64,000 nt of DNA from Deinococcus radiophilus. Lineage in GTDB: Bacteria > Deinococcota > Deinococci > Deinococcales > Deinococcaceae. The notes beneath the pieces were generated by a model. That model made no database searches. It worked only from the letters and a program-made list of their open reading frames with translations, and was not told the origin of the DNA. The position numbers were made by a program, and so were the translations under genes. Position 1 is the first letter of the stretch; each line of letters opens with the position of its first letter. The stretch covers positions 1,197,001-1,261,000 of the forward strand of contig NZ_CP086380.1 of NCBI RefSeq assembly GCF_020889625.1. The letters are read 5' to 3'. Positions 46,608 through 56,365 of this stretch are shown here, piece by piece.

Positions 46608-46800
46608 TCTAAGCGAGAAGGGCGCGCAGGCCGCCTGCCCTGCCCCCTTGCCTATGTCATCACTTTCGGCGCGCCAGACATGATAACTGCCAGGCTTTGG
46701 GCTAGGATGACCGCGTACAGCGAAAACTAAACCCGGATTTTTCCTGCGGGGCACGGCAAATGGTGACCTTCACCTCCGGCCCCCGCGGTCAGGAGTTCCC

Positions 46801-48729
46801 ATGAGCATGGACTTTGCCCTCTTAAAACAGCCCCTGGTTTACCCCACCGATGTTCTGAAAGATGAGACACCCTATACGCAGGCGCAGGCCCAGGAGTGGC
46901 TGAACCTACCCGCTGAGGACTACTGGCTGAAAATAGCCGCCGAGCTCGACTGGTTTCAGCCGCCCACGCGGGGACTGGAGGGGACTTTTGGCGACTTCTG
47001 GTATTTTCCGGGGGCCACCGGCAACGTCAGCGTGAACTGCCTGGACCGTCATCCACCGGAGCGCACCGCCCTGCTGTACGAGCGCGAGGACGGCCACACT
47101 GAGCGCTGGACTTACGGCCGGCTGACCGACGCCGTCGCCCGCTTCGCGGCGGCCCTGCAGGACCTGGGCGTCGAACAGGGCGACCGGGTCACCGTCTACC
47201 TGTCCAACGCGCCTGAAGCGTTTATCGCCATTCACGCCTGCTACCGCATCGGGGCAATCTATTCGGTGGTGTTCGCAGGCTTTAGCGCCCACGCGGTACG
47301 CGACCGGCTGGAAGACGCGGGCAGCCGGGTCATCGTCTGCACCGACGCCACGCTGCGCCGGGGCCGGGCGGTGGACCTCAAAGGCACGCTGGATGAGGCG
47401 CTGGGCGGTATGGACTGGCGCACCCAGGCGCGCCCGCAGATCATCGTGGCGCGGCGCATTGACCCGGACTACCCCTTGAAAGACGGCGAGCTGGACTTTC
47501 ACGAGCTGCTCAGCGCCACGGAGCGCCGCGCCGAACCCGCCCGGTTGGAAGCCAACGACCCCGGCTTTATCATCTACACCTCCGGCACGACCTCCAAACC
47601 TAAAGGCCTGGTGCATTCGGGCCTGGGCTTTTTGACCGGGGCTTACGCCAACGTGAAATGGGCGCTGAACCTACACGAGAACGACGTGTACTGGTGCACC
47701 GCCGACGTGGGCTGGCTGACCTTCCCGATTTTCGCGCTGGTGGGCGGGCTGGCGCACGGGGCCACCCACGTCGTGTACGAGGGCAGCATCGACACGCCGG
47801 ACTTGGGGCGGCCCTACGACATCATGAGCCGCTACGGCGTCACCAAGATTTTTACTGCGCCCACCGCCCTGCGGATGATGCGCCGCGCCGGAGACGAGCT
47901 GGTGCGCGACTATGACCTGGATAAATTAGAACTGGTCGGACTGGTAGGCGAGCCGCTGGACCCCGAAACCTTTCACTGGGTGAACGGCAATCTGGGCGGC
48001 GGGCGACTGTTCGTGAACAACACCTACGGCCAGACCGAAACCGGGACCGCCTGGGCCAGCTCCATGGTGGGCCTGACGCCGACCCGGGCGGGCAGCTGCG
48101 GCCACCCCCTGCCCGGCTACCACGCCGAGGTACTGCGGGAAGACGGCACAACTGCCGCCCCCGGCGAACTGGGCGCACTGACGCTCACCGAGCCGTTTCC
48201 CTGCTTGGCCCGCACCGTCTGGGGCGACCATGCCCGCTACGAAAGCACCTACCTGAGCGACTTTCCGGGCCGCTACGCCGCCCACGACGCTGCGCTGCTG
48301 GACCCCGATGGGCAGCTGTGGGTCACGGGCCGCCTAGACGACGTGATCAACGTAGCCGGGCACCGCATCGGCACGATGGAACTGGAAGCCGCCCTGATTA
48401 CCCACCCCGCTGTCAGTGAAGCGGGCGTGGTGGGCCTGCACGACGACATTAAAGGCACGGTTCCAGTGGCCTTTGTCGTGCCACGCGGAGGCGTGCAGCG
48501 CGGCCCTGAGTTGGAAGACGCTCTGGCCGAAGCCATCGCGCAGGAGGTGGGGGCGATTGCCCGGCCTGGGCGGGTGATCGTGGTGGACACCGTGCCGCGC
48601 ACCCGCAGCGGCAAGATCATGCGCCGAGTGCTGCGTGACCTGCTGACCAGCGGCGAGGCGACGGGCGACCTGAGCAGCCTGGACAACCCCGATGCCATTG
48701 ACACGGTGCTAAACGCCATTCGCGGCTGA
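46801..48729 (+). CDS. acs: Acetyl-CoA synthetase (AMP-forming)
   Basis: 642 residues of the ANL family. The phosphate loop is IIYTSGTTSKPKG, the A5 motif NNTYGQTETG, and the C-terminal hinge/catalytic parts are GRLDDVINVAGHRIGTMELE and RTRSGKIMRRVLRD, with the acetylatable Lys in SGKIMRR. It activates acetate (or a related short acid) to its CoA ester. The substrate pocket was not examined, so propionyl-CoA synthetase or another short-chain enzyme is possible. CAGGAG lies about 5 nt before the ATG. Confidence 0.9.
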   Translation: MSMDFALLKQPLVYPTDVLKDETPYTQAQAQEWLNLPAEDYWLKIAAELDWFQPPTRGLEGTFGDFWYFPGATGNVSVNCLDRHPPERTALLYEREDGHTERWTYGRLTDAVARFAAALQDLGVEQGDRVTVYLSNAPEAFIAIHACYRIGAIYSVVFAGFSAHAVRDRLEDAGSRVIVCTDATLRRGRAVDLKGTLDEALGGMDWRTQARPQIIVARRIDPDYPLKDGELDFHELLSATERRAEPARLEANDPGFIIYTSGTTSKPKGLVHSGLGFLTGAYANVKWALNLHENDVYWCTADVGWLTFPIFALVGGLAHGATHVVYEGSIDTPDLGRPYDIMSRYGVTKIFTAPTALRMMRRAGDELVRDYDLDKLELVGLVGEPLDPETFHWVNGNLGGGRLFVNNTYGQTETGTAWASSMVGLTPTRAGSCGHPLPGYHAEVLREDGTTAAPGELGALTLTEPFPCLARTVWGDHARYESTYLSDFPGRYAAHDAALLDPDGQLWVTGRLDDVINVAGHRIGTMELEAALITHPAVSEAGVVGLHDDIKGTVPVAFVVPRGGVQRGPELEDALAEAIAQEVGAIARPGRVIVVDTVPRTRSGKIMRRVLRDLLTSGEATGDLSSLDNPDAIDTVLNAIRG

Positions 48730-48845
48730 ACTGTCCCAGCCATCCCATGAAATAAGCGGCGGCCAGTTGGCCGCCGTACCGACACGTCACCGGCACGGAA
48801 CCGCCCAGGCCTCCGCCGCGTATGCACCAAGCGGAGGTCCCCTTT

Positions 48846-49985
48846 ATGCGCGTTCTCACCTGTTTGCTCCTGCTGGCGCTGCTGCCTACGCCCGCTCAGG
48901 CCAGCCCTCAGCCTACCGCGTCCCATTTGCTCGGTGCCCCCCTCCTGACCCTGCTGACCCCTGACGAGGTGCTGGAACTGATGGACTCCGGACAGCTGGA
49001 CGAGGCGGCAGCGGCGGCAAGGAAGGCAGTGAAGGTGCGGCCCGACTCGGCGCGGGCGCGGGTGGTGCTGGCCCGCATCCTGGCGCGTCAGGGACGACTG
49101 GAAAAGGCGCGGGCGATGCTGGCTGAGGCCCAAGCCTTGCCGCAGTGGGAGGCCGAAGACCTGGGCGTACCCTACGACTCTCCCAAGGAAATAGACCGGG
49201 TGATGCAGCGCGACCCGGCCCGTGCCAAGGGCATGATCGCGGACGTGCTGCTGGCCGAGGGCGACGACCCCAAGGCCCACTACCTGCTGGCGCTGGCCGA
49301 AGTGCAACTGGGGAACTACGGCGCGGCACAGCAAGCACTGGATCAGGCCAGAGCGGTGGACTCGGCGCTGGACTTCGCGCATCCGGATACACTCGCCCGC
49401 TTGGAGGAATTGCTGCGCGAGCGCCCCGGCCAGACCGCGCCGCTGGCCACCCCCGGCCTGACCCCACCTCAACCGTTGCCCTGGTGGGTCTGGGGCGGGG
49501 TAGGCGTGGGCACGGGGGCGCTGGGCTGGTGGGGCATGGTCGCCCTGCGCCGCGCCTCCGCCGCAGCCAGAGCCGAGCGGGAGCGCGCCCTTTTTGACGC
49601 CGAGCAGACCCTCTCGCGGCAGATCGAAGCGGCCCAGCTGGATGCGCGGCGTAGCACTGACCCCGCTGCCGAGCGGCGGGTAGAGCGGCTACGCAACCTG
49701 GAGGGCGAACTGCGCGGCTGGAGCAAGGCAGGCTGGAGCGGCGACGACATCCGGGGGCACTTTGGGATGATGCTGGCCGCCAGCCAGAGCGACGCGGCCT
49801 GGGCCGCCCATAAGGCCGAACTGGCCCGGCAGGCTGCCGAAATTGCCGCTTCCCGCGAAGCTGAGCGCCACGCGCACAGCAGCAGCGACGAGCCTTCGAG
49901 CTTTCGCAGCGGCGCGGGCGACTCGTGGAGCAGTGGCAGCAGCGGCAGCGACAGCGGAGGCAACAATGGGGGCAGCAGCTGGTAA
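48846..49985 (+). CDS. Exported TPR-like protein with one membrane anchor and Ser/Gly-rich tail
   Basis: 379 residues. Signal peptide MRVLTCLLLLALLPTPAQA. Residues about 45-190 are helical and TPR-like (DEAAAAARKAVKVRPDSARARVVLARILAR). A membrane segment (PWWVWGGVGVGTGALGWWGMVAL) near residues 218-240 is followed by a charged coiled coil and a tail rich in Ser, Gly and Asn ending GGSSW, like the tails of TPM-domain proteins. No catalytic motif is visible. The start at 48846 follows GGAGGT. Function unknown. Confidence 0.75.
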   Translation: MRVLTCLLLLALLPTPAQASPQPTASHLLGAPLLTLLTPDEVLELMDSGQLDEAAAAARKAVKVRPDSARARVVLARILARQGRLEKARAMLAEAQALPQWEAEDLGVPYDSPKEIDRVMQRDPARAKGMIADVLLAEGDDPKAHYLLALAEVQLGNYGAAQQALDQARAVDSALDFAHPDTLARLEELLRERPGQTAPLATPGLTPPQPLPWWVWGGVGVGTGALGWWGMVALRRASAAARAERERALFDAEQTLSRQIEAAQLDARRSTDPAAERRVERLRNLEGELRGWSKAGWSGDDIRGHFGMMLAASQSDAAWAAHKAELARQAAEIAASREAERHAHSSSDEPSSFRSGAGDSWSSGSSGSDSGGNNGGSSW

Positions 49986-50080
49986 GTGGACTGGCCACCA
50001 GGCAGACAGCACCCAGAACAGGCTCAACGCGGCGTGAACCAGACCCAACCCGGCGGCCCAGCGGAACAGGCGCTCTGGCC

Positions 50081-51247
50081 TCAGCTGCCCATGTCCGCCC
50101 GCCCGGCCAGCCAGGCCCGCAGCGCCTGCTCGTGCGGGGTGGGCGGGGGCGGAGGCAAGTGCGAGGGCGGCAATGTCAGGTCAGCGGCAACCACTCCGGT
50201 CAGGTACTCATTTTCCAGCGCGTGTCCACTGCCCGCCGCCCGCACGCGCCCTGCCTCGCGCAACTCTGCGTCTGTGCCTGCCGCCACCCAGGGCAGCAGT
50301 TTCAAGAAGCCTCCGCGTGGGTCGGTCATCGCGTAGCTCTGCGGCGTGCCCTCATCTAGCCGCCCGGTAATAGCGCTTTGCCCATCGAAAGTGAGGTCCA
50401 GCAGGTTGCCCACCACCATCGGATTGACCGCGTAGCGGAACTGCCCCGATGTGGTGGCCTGCCAGCTGCTTTCCAGCCAGGCCAGCGGCTGCGGGCGAAT
50501 GCGGGCGGGGTCAGGCGGCAACCCCTCGTCGGCAGTCCAGGCCGAGCCGTTGGCGTCGGGTTGCAGCAGCACGGTGCAGCCCTGCGCCTGCAAACGCCCG
50601 CGCACGTCGGCGCGGAAGGCGTCCAGCGAAATCGCCACACCCAGGTCGCCTACCGGTGTGGGAAAGACCCGCAGGTCGTCCAGCCGCCCAGGGGTCAGGT
50701 CCAGCCCACCCGCCGCCTCCGGTGGGGTGAGGTGAACCTTGTCCGCCGTGCCGATCAGCCGGCCGTCTGGCCCGAAGATGACGCCGGCATTGGTCAGCAC
50801 ACCCGGCACCCGGCGCAGCTTTCCGCCCGCGTCCAGCCGATAACGCGGCAGCGGCAGCGACCCGGCGCAGAGGTACACGCCGTAGGCCAGGGCCAGCGCC
50901 TGTGCCGTGTGCAGATACAGGGGCACGGTGACGCGTGACAGATGCAACTGTACCGCCCGAATAGGCGACACCCGCTCGGTCAGCATCAGCCGCAGCACGT
51001 GGGGCCAGTGGCGCAGCACCAGCTCCCGCGCCGCGCCCGCAAAAGTCCGTGCCCGTACGCCGCCCAGCAGCAGCAGCGGCAGGCCGTTCAGCTCGGTCAG
51101 CACGACCAGGTTGGGGCGCGTGTCGCTCAGCTGTGGGCGGGCCAGTTCCAGTTGCCCGCGCATCCAGCGCCCGAAAGCGGCGGGCGCGACAAAGTAGCTC
51201 ATACGCCACTGGGGCTGCACGGCAACGGCGCGGAAGTGGCGGGTCAT
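50081..51247 (-). CDS. Nitrilase-superfamily protein lacking the catalytic cysteine
   Basis: 388 residues with the carbon-nitrogen hydrolase layout. The Glu is in LVVLTELNGLP and the Lys in ADKVHLTPPE. The third element, normally ICYD, reads AISLDAFR, so the nucleophile Cys is Ser. The later RLQAQGCTVLLQPDANG matches the family GA.LLV.P segment. It may be inactive or use Ser; the substrate is unknown. It overlaps the DUF5615 gene stop by 4 nt (51244-51247) and so belongs to the DUF433-DUF5615 operon. Confidence 0.75.
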   Translation of the reverse strand: MTRHFRAVAVQPQWRMSYFVAPAAFGRWMRGQLELARPQLSDTRPNLVVLTELNGLPLLLLGGVRARTFAGAARELVLRHWPHVLRLMLTERVSPIRAVQLHLSRVTVPLYLHTAQALALAYGVYLCAGSLPLPRYRLDAGGKLRRVPGVLTNAGVIFGPDGRLIGTADKVHLTPPEAAGGLDLTPGRLDDLRVFPTPVGDLGVAISLDAFRADVRGRLQAQGCTVLLQPDANGSAWTADEGLPPDPARIRPQPLAWLESSWQATTSGQFRYAVNPMVVGNLLDLTFDGQSAITGRLDEGTPQSYAMTDPRGGFLKLLPWVAAGTDAELREAGRVRAAGSGHALENEYLTGVVAADLTLPPSHLPPPPPTPHEQALRAWLAGRADMGS

Positions 51248-51612
51248 CCGCTTACCTCCACCACCGCTTCACCACTTTCCAGCAAGATAGCAATCTGCTC
51301 AAATTGCCGCTCAAACAGTATTTTCAGGGCCGCCTTGCTGGTATTTCCGCAGGTCAGATAAATCAGCCTGGGCGGCGGTCCCAGACGCACGACTCGCTCA
51401 AGAAAATCGGCGTCTTTGGAGACGATAACGGCCCCAGCCTCACGCGCCTGAGCAAAAATTGCAGCATCTTCGGCATCTCGCAGCCCCAGATAGGCCGCAC
51501 TGTAAGCCTCTATACCGAAAGTCTCGCGCAGCCAGGGAGCCAAAGCTGGCGGCAGGTGGGCATCCAGCCACAGCGGGCCAAGGTGCAGATCACCCCTTTG
51601 CTCATACCTCAT
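51244..51612 (-). CDS. DUF5615 PIN-like protein (toxin-like partner)
   Basis: 122 residues. The pattern LHLGPLWLDAHLPPALAPWL, then GLRDAEDAAIFAQAREAGAVIVSKDADFLE and GPPPRLIYLTCGNTS is that of the DUF5615 PIN-like family (Mut7-C related), with acidic residues D17, D46/D49 and D70/D73 as in PIN nucleases. It is encoded directly after, and overlapping by 4 nt, a DUF433 protein, the usual arrangement of a predicted type II toxin-antitoxin pair. Ribonuclease activity is inferred, not shown. Confidence 0.82.
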   Translation of the reverse strand: MRYEQRGDLHLGPLWLDAHLPPALAPWLRETFGIEAYSAAYLGLRDAEDAAIFAQAREAGAVIVSKDADFLERVVRLGPPPRLIYLTCGNTSKAALKILFERQFEQIAILLESGEAVVEVSG

Positions 51613-51830
51613 GCGCTCAGACGGGGGTGGTCAACGTAGCGGGCGGCCCAGGTCAATGCCGCATAAACGTCCTCACGTTCCAAATCCGGATGGTCGGCCA
51701 AGATTTCCTCTACCTCTACCCCTGCCCCCAGCAGATCCAGAATGTCCGACACGCGAATCCGCATACCACGAATGCACGGTCTTCCCCCACACTGCTGCGG
51801 GTTGACGGTTATGCGGTCCAACAGGCTCAT
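51609..51830 (-). CDS. DUF433 protein (antitoxin-like)
   Basis: 73 residues of the DUF433 family: ITVNPQQCGGRPCIRGMRIRVSDILDLLGAG, EEILADHPDLEREDVYAALTWAARYV. These are small helix-turn-helix-like proteins commonly encoded before DUF5615/PIN partners. It is the first gene of a three-gene operon, with TAGAAT 6 nt before the ATG (leaderless). Confidence 0.88.
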   Translation of the reverse strand: MSLLDRITVNPQQCGGRPCIRGMRIRVSDILDLLGAGVEVEEILADHPDLEREDVYAALTWAARYVDHPRLSA

Positions 51831-51836
51831 GGCTTT

Positions 51837-51842
51837 ATTCTA
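51837..51842 (-). promoter_or_regulatory. -10 element, leaderless promoter of the DUF433 operon
   Basis: TAGAAT on the minus strand, 6 nt before the ATG at 51830. Confidence 0.5.
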
Positions 51843-51843
51843 G

Positions 51844-52198
51844 CTGGCTCCCGTTCTCCCCGCCGTGCTGAGCGCCTGCGCTCCTGCCAGCTGCCAGGAC
51901 GCGCAGATCTGGCCTGCACCCGCTTCAGCCCCGGCGTGGCAGGTTACGAGCTGGCCGGCGTGGGCGGTGTGGACTCGGTGGGTCAGGCCACCGCTGAGAC
52001 TTGGCTGGTGCTGCGCTGCAACGCTCAGCCGCAGCGCAGGCTGGAACGCGAATACTGGCCGGGGGGGCCGACTGGGCCGGTGGGCCAGAGTGGAGCGCGG
52101 ACGCGGTGACCTACGGGCCGGGGCGCACACATCCGCAGGTGAGGCCGTACACCTTCACGCTGGAAGAAGCCCAGCGACAGCTTGGGTGCAGGGACTAG
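51844..52198 (+). pseudogene. Remnant of a secreted or lipoprotein gene
   Basis: Protein-like sequence runs across three frames. Frame 1 from 51844 reads LAPVLPAVLSACAPASCQDAQ, like the end of a lipoprotein signal with lipobox LSAC. Frame 3 then reads LACTRFSPGVAGYELAGVGG and on to RREYWPGG-like sequence near 52060. After a run of seven G (52061-52067) frame 2 reads ADWAGGPEWSADAVTY to LGCRD and TAG at 52196-52198. No start codon with the signal was found; the 5' end seems lost against the DUF433 gene. I infer two frameshifts and loss of the start. The family is unknown. Confidence 0.4.
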
Positions 52199-52758
52199 AA
52201 CAGCCGCCACCAGGGCACCACTTGCATCTCTGTCGTTAAAGTCAGCGGCACTTGTACATAAGACGCAGTTTGGGCGTCCGGGCCGTCAGCATGACGGATA
52301 AGCGAGAAATCGTAGACCACTTTGTAGCTTCCGGGCGGCACGCCTCCGATATGTAAGGCCACTTTCGCCGTTGCCGACCCATTCGCCGGGAGGGTGAGAG
52401 GCGGCAGGGCCATGGTCAGACAGGCCACCGTACCAACTGCCTCACGCAGTTCACCCTGACGGCTGTAGAACCTGGGTAGGTAGTCAGTAGAAAAACAGCT
52501 GAACGGCTCAGTCAGCGTCACAGGCTTGGACGTATGGTTGAACACCGTCATCGTCATCCTGTCACCGCGCCCCTTGACCACTCTGGGATGCGTCAGCCTG
52601 ACGCTGAGGCCGCCCTGCACCTCTGAGGTGGCCGTCACTTCCGAATTGCGCCAGAAGGTGCGGGGAGCGTAGATGGCAAAGACAAAGGCGGCGATAAGCG
52701 CCAGTGCACCGAAGCCCAGAGCTTTCAGCACAGTTTTCAGCACTTCAGCGGAGTTCAA
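52195..52758 (-). CDS. Membrane-anchored protein of unknown function
   Basis: 187 residues. One N-terminal membrane segment (residues about 13-31) is followed by an extracytoplasmic, beta-rich domain resembling an immunoglobulin-like fold (SVRLTHPRVVKGRGDRMTMTVFNHTSKPVTL, LTLPANGSATAKVALHIGGVPPGSYKVVYDF). Two Cys residues lie in the middle of the domain. No catalytic motif. It overlaps the lipoprotein gene upstream by 14 nt, and both proteins have similar small beta domains, so they may act together at the envelope. Confidence 0.7.
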   Translation of the reverse strand: MNSAEVLKTVLKALGFGALALIAAFVFAIYAPRTFWRNSEVTATSEVQGGLSVRLTHPRVVKGRGDRMTMTVFNHTSKPVTLTEPFSCFSTDYLPRFYSRQGELREAVGTVACLTMALPPLTLPANGSATAKVALHIGGVPPGSYKVVYDFSLIRHADGPDAQTASYVQVPLTLTTEMQVVPWWRLF

Positions 52759-53257
52759 AGCGCACCTCCTGCGGCTTGGGATGCACTTCCTCTACCCTCG
52801 GTTGCATAGGCAGAGGCTCGGTGGGGCTACGGTATTCACTATGCACGGGTAAAACCTCGGCGGGAATGCGGTATTCGCCTTTCGGAAACCCGTCAACGAT
52901 GGCCTTCTTGGTTACACGCAGGCTCTCGCCAGGGCCAAGCAAGATAGGCGCGCGAAATTCAGTGGTGCAGCCATAGCCCACTGCCCTTTCTGGCTGCGGC
53001 ACAATTCCCGTGCTCGCATCCTCCACTTGCCAGATGTAAGGGCATTGAGACGGGTCCATCATTTCCACTGGCGCGTCGCCCACGTTGGTATAGGTCACTT
53101 TAAGCGGGTAAAGCTTACGGTTCCACACCCACTGCGGCGTTTGCAGTTTGACTTGCACGTCACCCACTCGCACCGTCTGCTCTTCAGAAGTCATGGATGT
53201 CGTGCAACCCACTGAAACCCATGCCAAGAAACTTATACCCAACACTCGTTTGTTCAC
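52745..53257 (-). CDS. Putative lipoprotein of unknown function
   Basis: 170 residues. The N-terminus MNKRVLGISFLAWVSVGC has a signal ending in a lipobox with Cys at residue 18, predicting a lipoprotein. The rest is beta-rich (VQVKLQTPQWVWNRKLYPLKVTYTNVGDAPVEM, ILLGPGESLRVTKKAIV), similar in style to the next gene. I start at GTG 53257 because GGGAGG lies 7 nt upstream; an earlier GTG at 53263 would put the Shine-Dalgarno too close. Probably an operon with the downstream gene. Confidence 0.68.
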   Translation of the reverse strand: MNKRVLGISFLAWVSVGCTTSMTSEEQTVRVGDVQVKLQTPQWVWNRKLYPLKVTYTNVGDAPVEMMDPSQCPYIWQVEDASTGIVPQPERAVGYGCTTEFRAPILLGPGESLRVTKKAIVDGFPKGEYRIPAEVLPVHSEYRSPTEPLPMQPRVEEVHPKPQEVRFELR

Positions 53258-53374
53258 ACCCACACCTCCCTACAATGAATTAGGCCGCCAACGCCCCAGC
53301 CTGAGCGGGAGCATCTGCGGCCAACTGTAGCGAGCGTGGGTTAAGGCAAGCTGACGGGAAAATCCCTTGGACTC

Positions 53375-53398
53375 TTAGACGCCTAGACCTTTAGACGG
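53375..53398. repeat. Three tandem 8-bp repeats YTAGACNN
   Basis: TTAGACGC, CTAGACCT and TTAGACGG follow one another without gaps in the intergenic region downstream of accC. Purpose unknown. Confidence 0.8.
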
Positions 53399-53444
53399 AA
53401 AGGCAGTCCGCCGCCCAAACTCACTCCGTTCGCGGGAGCAGCCT

Positions 53445-54782
<1,338 letters not shown>

Positions 54783-54866
54783 AAGGCTCCTTACAGATGG
54801 CAGAAAGCAGAAGGAAAAAGGCGAAATCGGCCTCTGGTCCTTCTGCCTCTATGCATCTGTCCAGTC

Positions 54867-55406
54867 TCACTCAATGATAAACAGCGTCTGGCCGAACTCC
54901 ACCGGCTCGGCGTTCTTCACCAGAATCTCGCGGACCACGCCGCTGCTTTCGGCTTCGATTTCGTTCATCAGCTTCATGGCCTCGATGATGCACAGCACCT
55001 GGCCTTCTTCCACGCGGTCGCCTACCTTCACGTAGGGCGCGGCATCGGGGCTGCTGGCCTCGTAGAAGGTACCCACGATAGGCGCTTTGACCGGAGTTCC
55101 GGCGCTGGCAGCCGGGGCAGCAGCTTCGGGAGTGGGGGCTGCGGGGGCAGCGGCAGGCGCAGTGTCAGCAGCGGGCGCAGCGGCCGGAGCTGAGCTGGGC
55201 GCGGGCGCGGGCGCTTCGGCGCTACTGAATGCTGGAGCGCTGGGCATCGGCGCGGGCGCACTCGCCGGCGCGAGGCCGCTGGTCGGCGCAAAAGCCTGCG
55301 GGCCGCGGCGCAGTTCAAGGTCAAAGCTGCCGGTTTTCAGGCTGAATTCACGCACGTCGGCGTAACTCAGGGCATCGAGGATTTTCTTGAGGTCATCTGG
55401 ATTCAT
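54867..55406 (-). CDS. accB: Acetyl-CoA carboxylase biotin carboxyl carrier protein
   Basis: 179 residues. An N-terminal helix-rich part ([21 protein letters not shown]) is joined to the biotinyl domain by an Ala/Pro-rich linker of about 70 residues. The biotin site is [13 protein letters not shown], with the Lys in EAMKLM. It carries CO2 between biotin carboxylase and carboxyltransferase. The start at 55406 follows GGAGGAAC; the frame stays open upstream, but that part is not protein-like. Confidence 0.96.
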   Translation of the reverse strand: MNPDDLKKILDALSYADVREFSLKTGSFDLELRRGPQAFAPTSGLAPASAPAPMPSAPAFSSAEAPAPAPSSAPAAAPAADTAPAAAPAAPTPEAAAPAASAGTPVKAPIVGTFYEASSPDAAPYVKVGDRVEEGQVLCIIEAMKLMNEIEAESSGVVREILVKNAEPVEFGQTLFIIE

Positions 55407-55503
55407 GGGCGTTCCTCCGTCGGTAGGGTCAGATTTTTCGGTCAGCTGATGATGCCACATTTCCCTGACACACGTCATGTTCAGGACTCAGGGGCATACC
55501 TGC

Positions 55504-55544
55504 AAAAAAGTGGCACCCCCGCCGCTTTGCGGGAAGGGTGCCAC
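55504..55544 (-). terminator. Terminator after efp
   Basis: GTGGCACCC / GGGTGCCAC perfect 9-bp stem followed by six T on the minus strand. Confidence 0.85.
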
Positions 55545-55565
55545 GCTGGATGGACTGGTCAGGGT

Positions 55566-56123
55566 TCAGGCGCGGCTGAGGTAATCGCCGGTGCGGGTGT
55601 CCACCTTGATCTCGGTGTCCTGTTCCACGAACAAGGGCACCTGCACCACGGCGCCAGTTTCCAGGGTGGCCGGCTTGGTTCCGCCCGAAACCGTGTCGCC
55701 ACGTACGCCGGGGTCGGTCTGGGTGATTTTCAGGATCACCTGGTTGGGCAGGGTGATCTTGAGGGGCTTATCCCCATAGAACTGTACTTCGACTTCCATG
55801 TTCTCTTTCATGAACTTGGCGGCGTCACCCACCAGCACGCTGCTCAGGGTCACCTGATCGAAGGTTTCCATGTCCATGAACACGTAGTCGGAGCCGTCGG
55901 GGTACAGGTATTGCATGGTCCGGCCCTCAATAAAGATGTCCTGGAGCTTTTCGCCCGAGTTGAAGGTGCGGTCCACGATAGAGCCGGTTTCGAGGTTGCG
56001 GAACTTGGCCACCACTTTGGCGCCGCCGCGTCCGATTTTCTGGTGCTGGAAGTCCAGGCATTCCCACAGGCCGCCGTCCATCTCCACTTTGGTTCCGTTA
56101 CGCAGGTCAGATACACTAATCAT
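55566..56123 (-). CDS. efp: Translation elongation factor P
   Basis: 185 residues, three beta-barrel domains: MISVSDLRNGTKVEMDGGLWECL, the tip loop GRGGA with Arg at residue 32, and the C-terminal PLFVEQDTEIKVDTRTGDYLSR. EF-P rescues ribosomes stalled at polyproline. The tip residue is Arg, not the Lys modified in E. coli. The start at 56123 is preceded by GGGAGGAATT; the upstream MGGI codons are unlikely. Its transcript ends at the strong hairpin 55504-55544. Confidence 0.96.
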   Translation of the reverse strand: MISVSDLRNGTKVEMDGGLWECLDFQHQKIGRGGAKVVAKFRNLETGSIVDRTFNSGEKLQDIFIEGRTMQYLYPDGSDYVFMDMETFDQVTLSSVLVGDAAKFMKENMEVEVQFYGDKPLKITLPNQVILKITQTDPGVRGDTVSGGTKPATLETGAVVQVPLFVEQDTEIKVDTRTGDYLSRA

Positions 56124-56365
56124 AATTCCTCCCACTATGGCATGAATCGCCCAGGACCAAGCAGCCTGAGTCTGCTATACTTTCACGGCTAGCCTGGACC
56201 CCAAGGGTCACAGCGTCCGGTTCCGCCTGGTGCAGCCCATCCTCCCAAAGGGTGGCCCCAGCGCAGGACATGCCCTTTAAACCTCGCAGCGGCAAATCCC
56301 TACCCTGGGCCTGCCGCGCCGGGTGGTGAGGCACGGCAGGCCCGGCGACTTTAGGAGGAATACAT

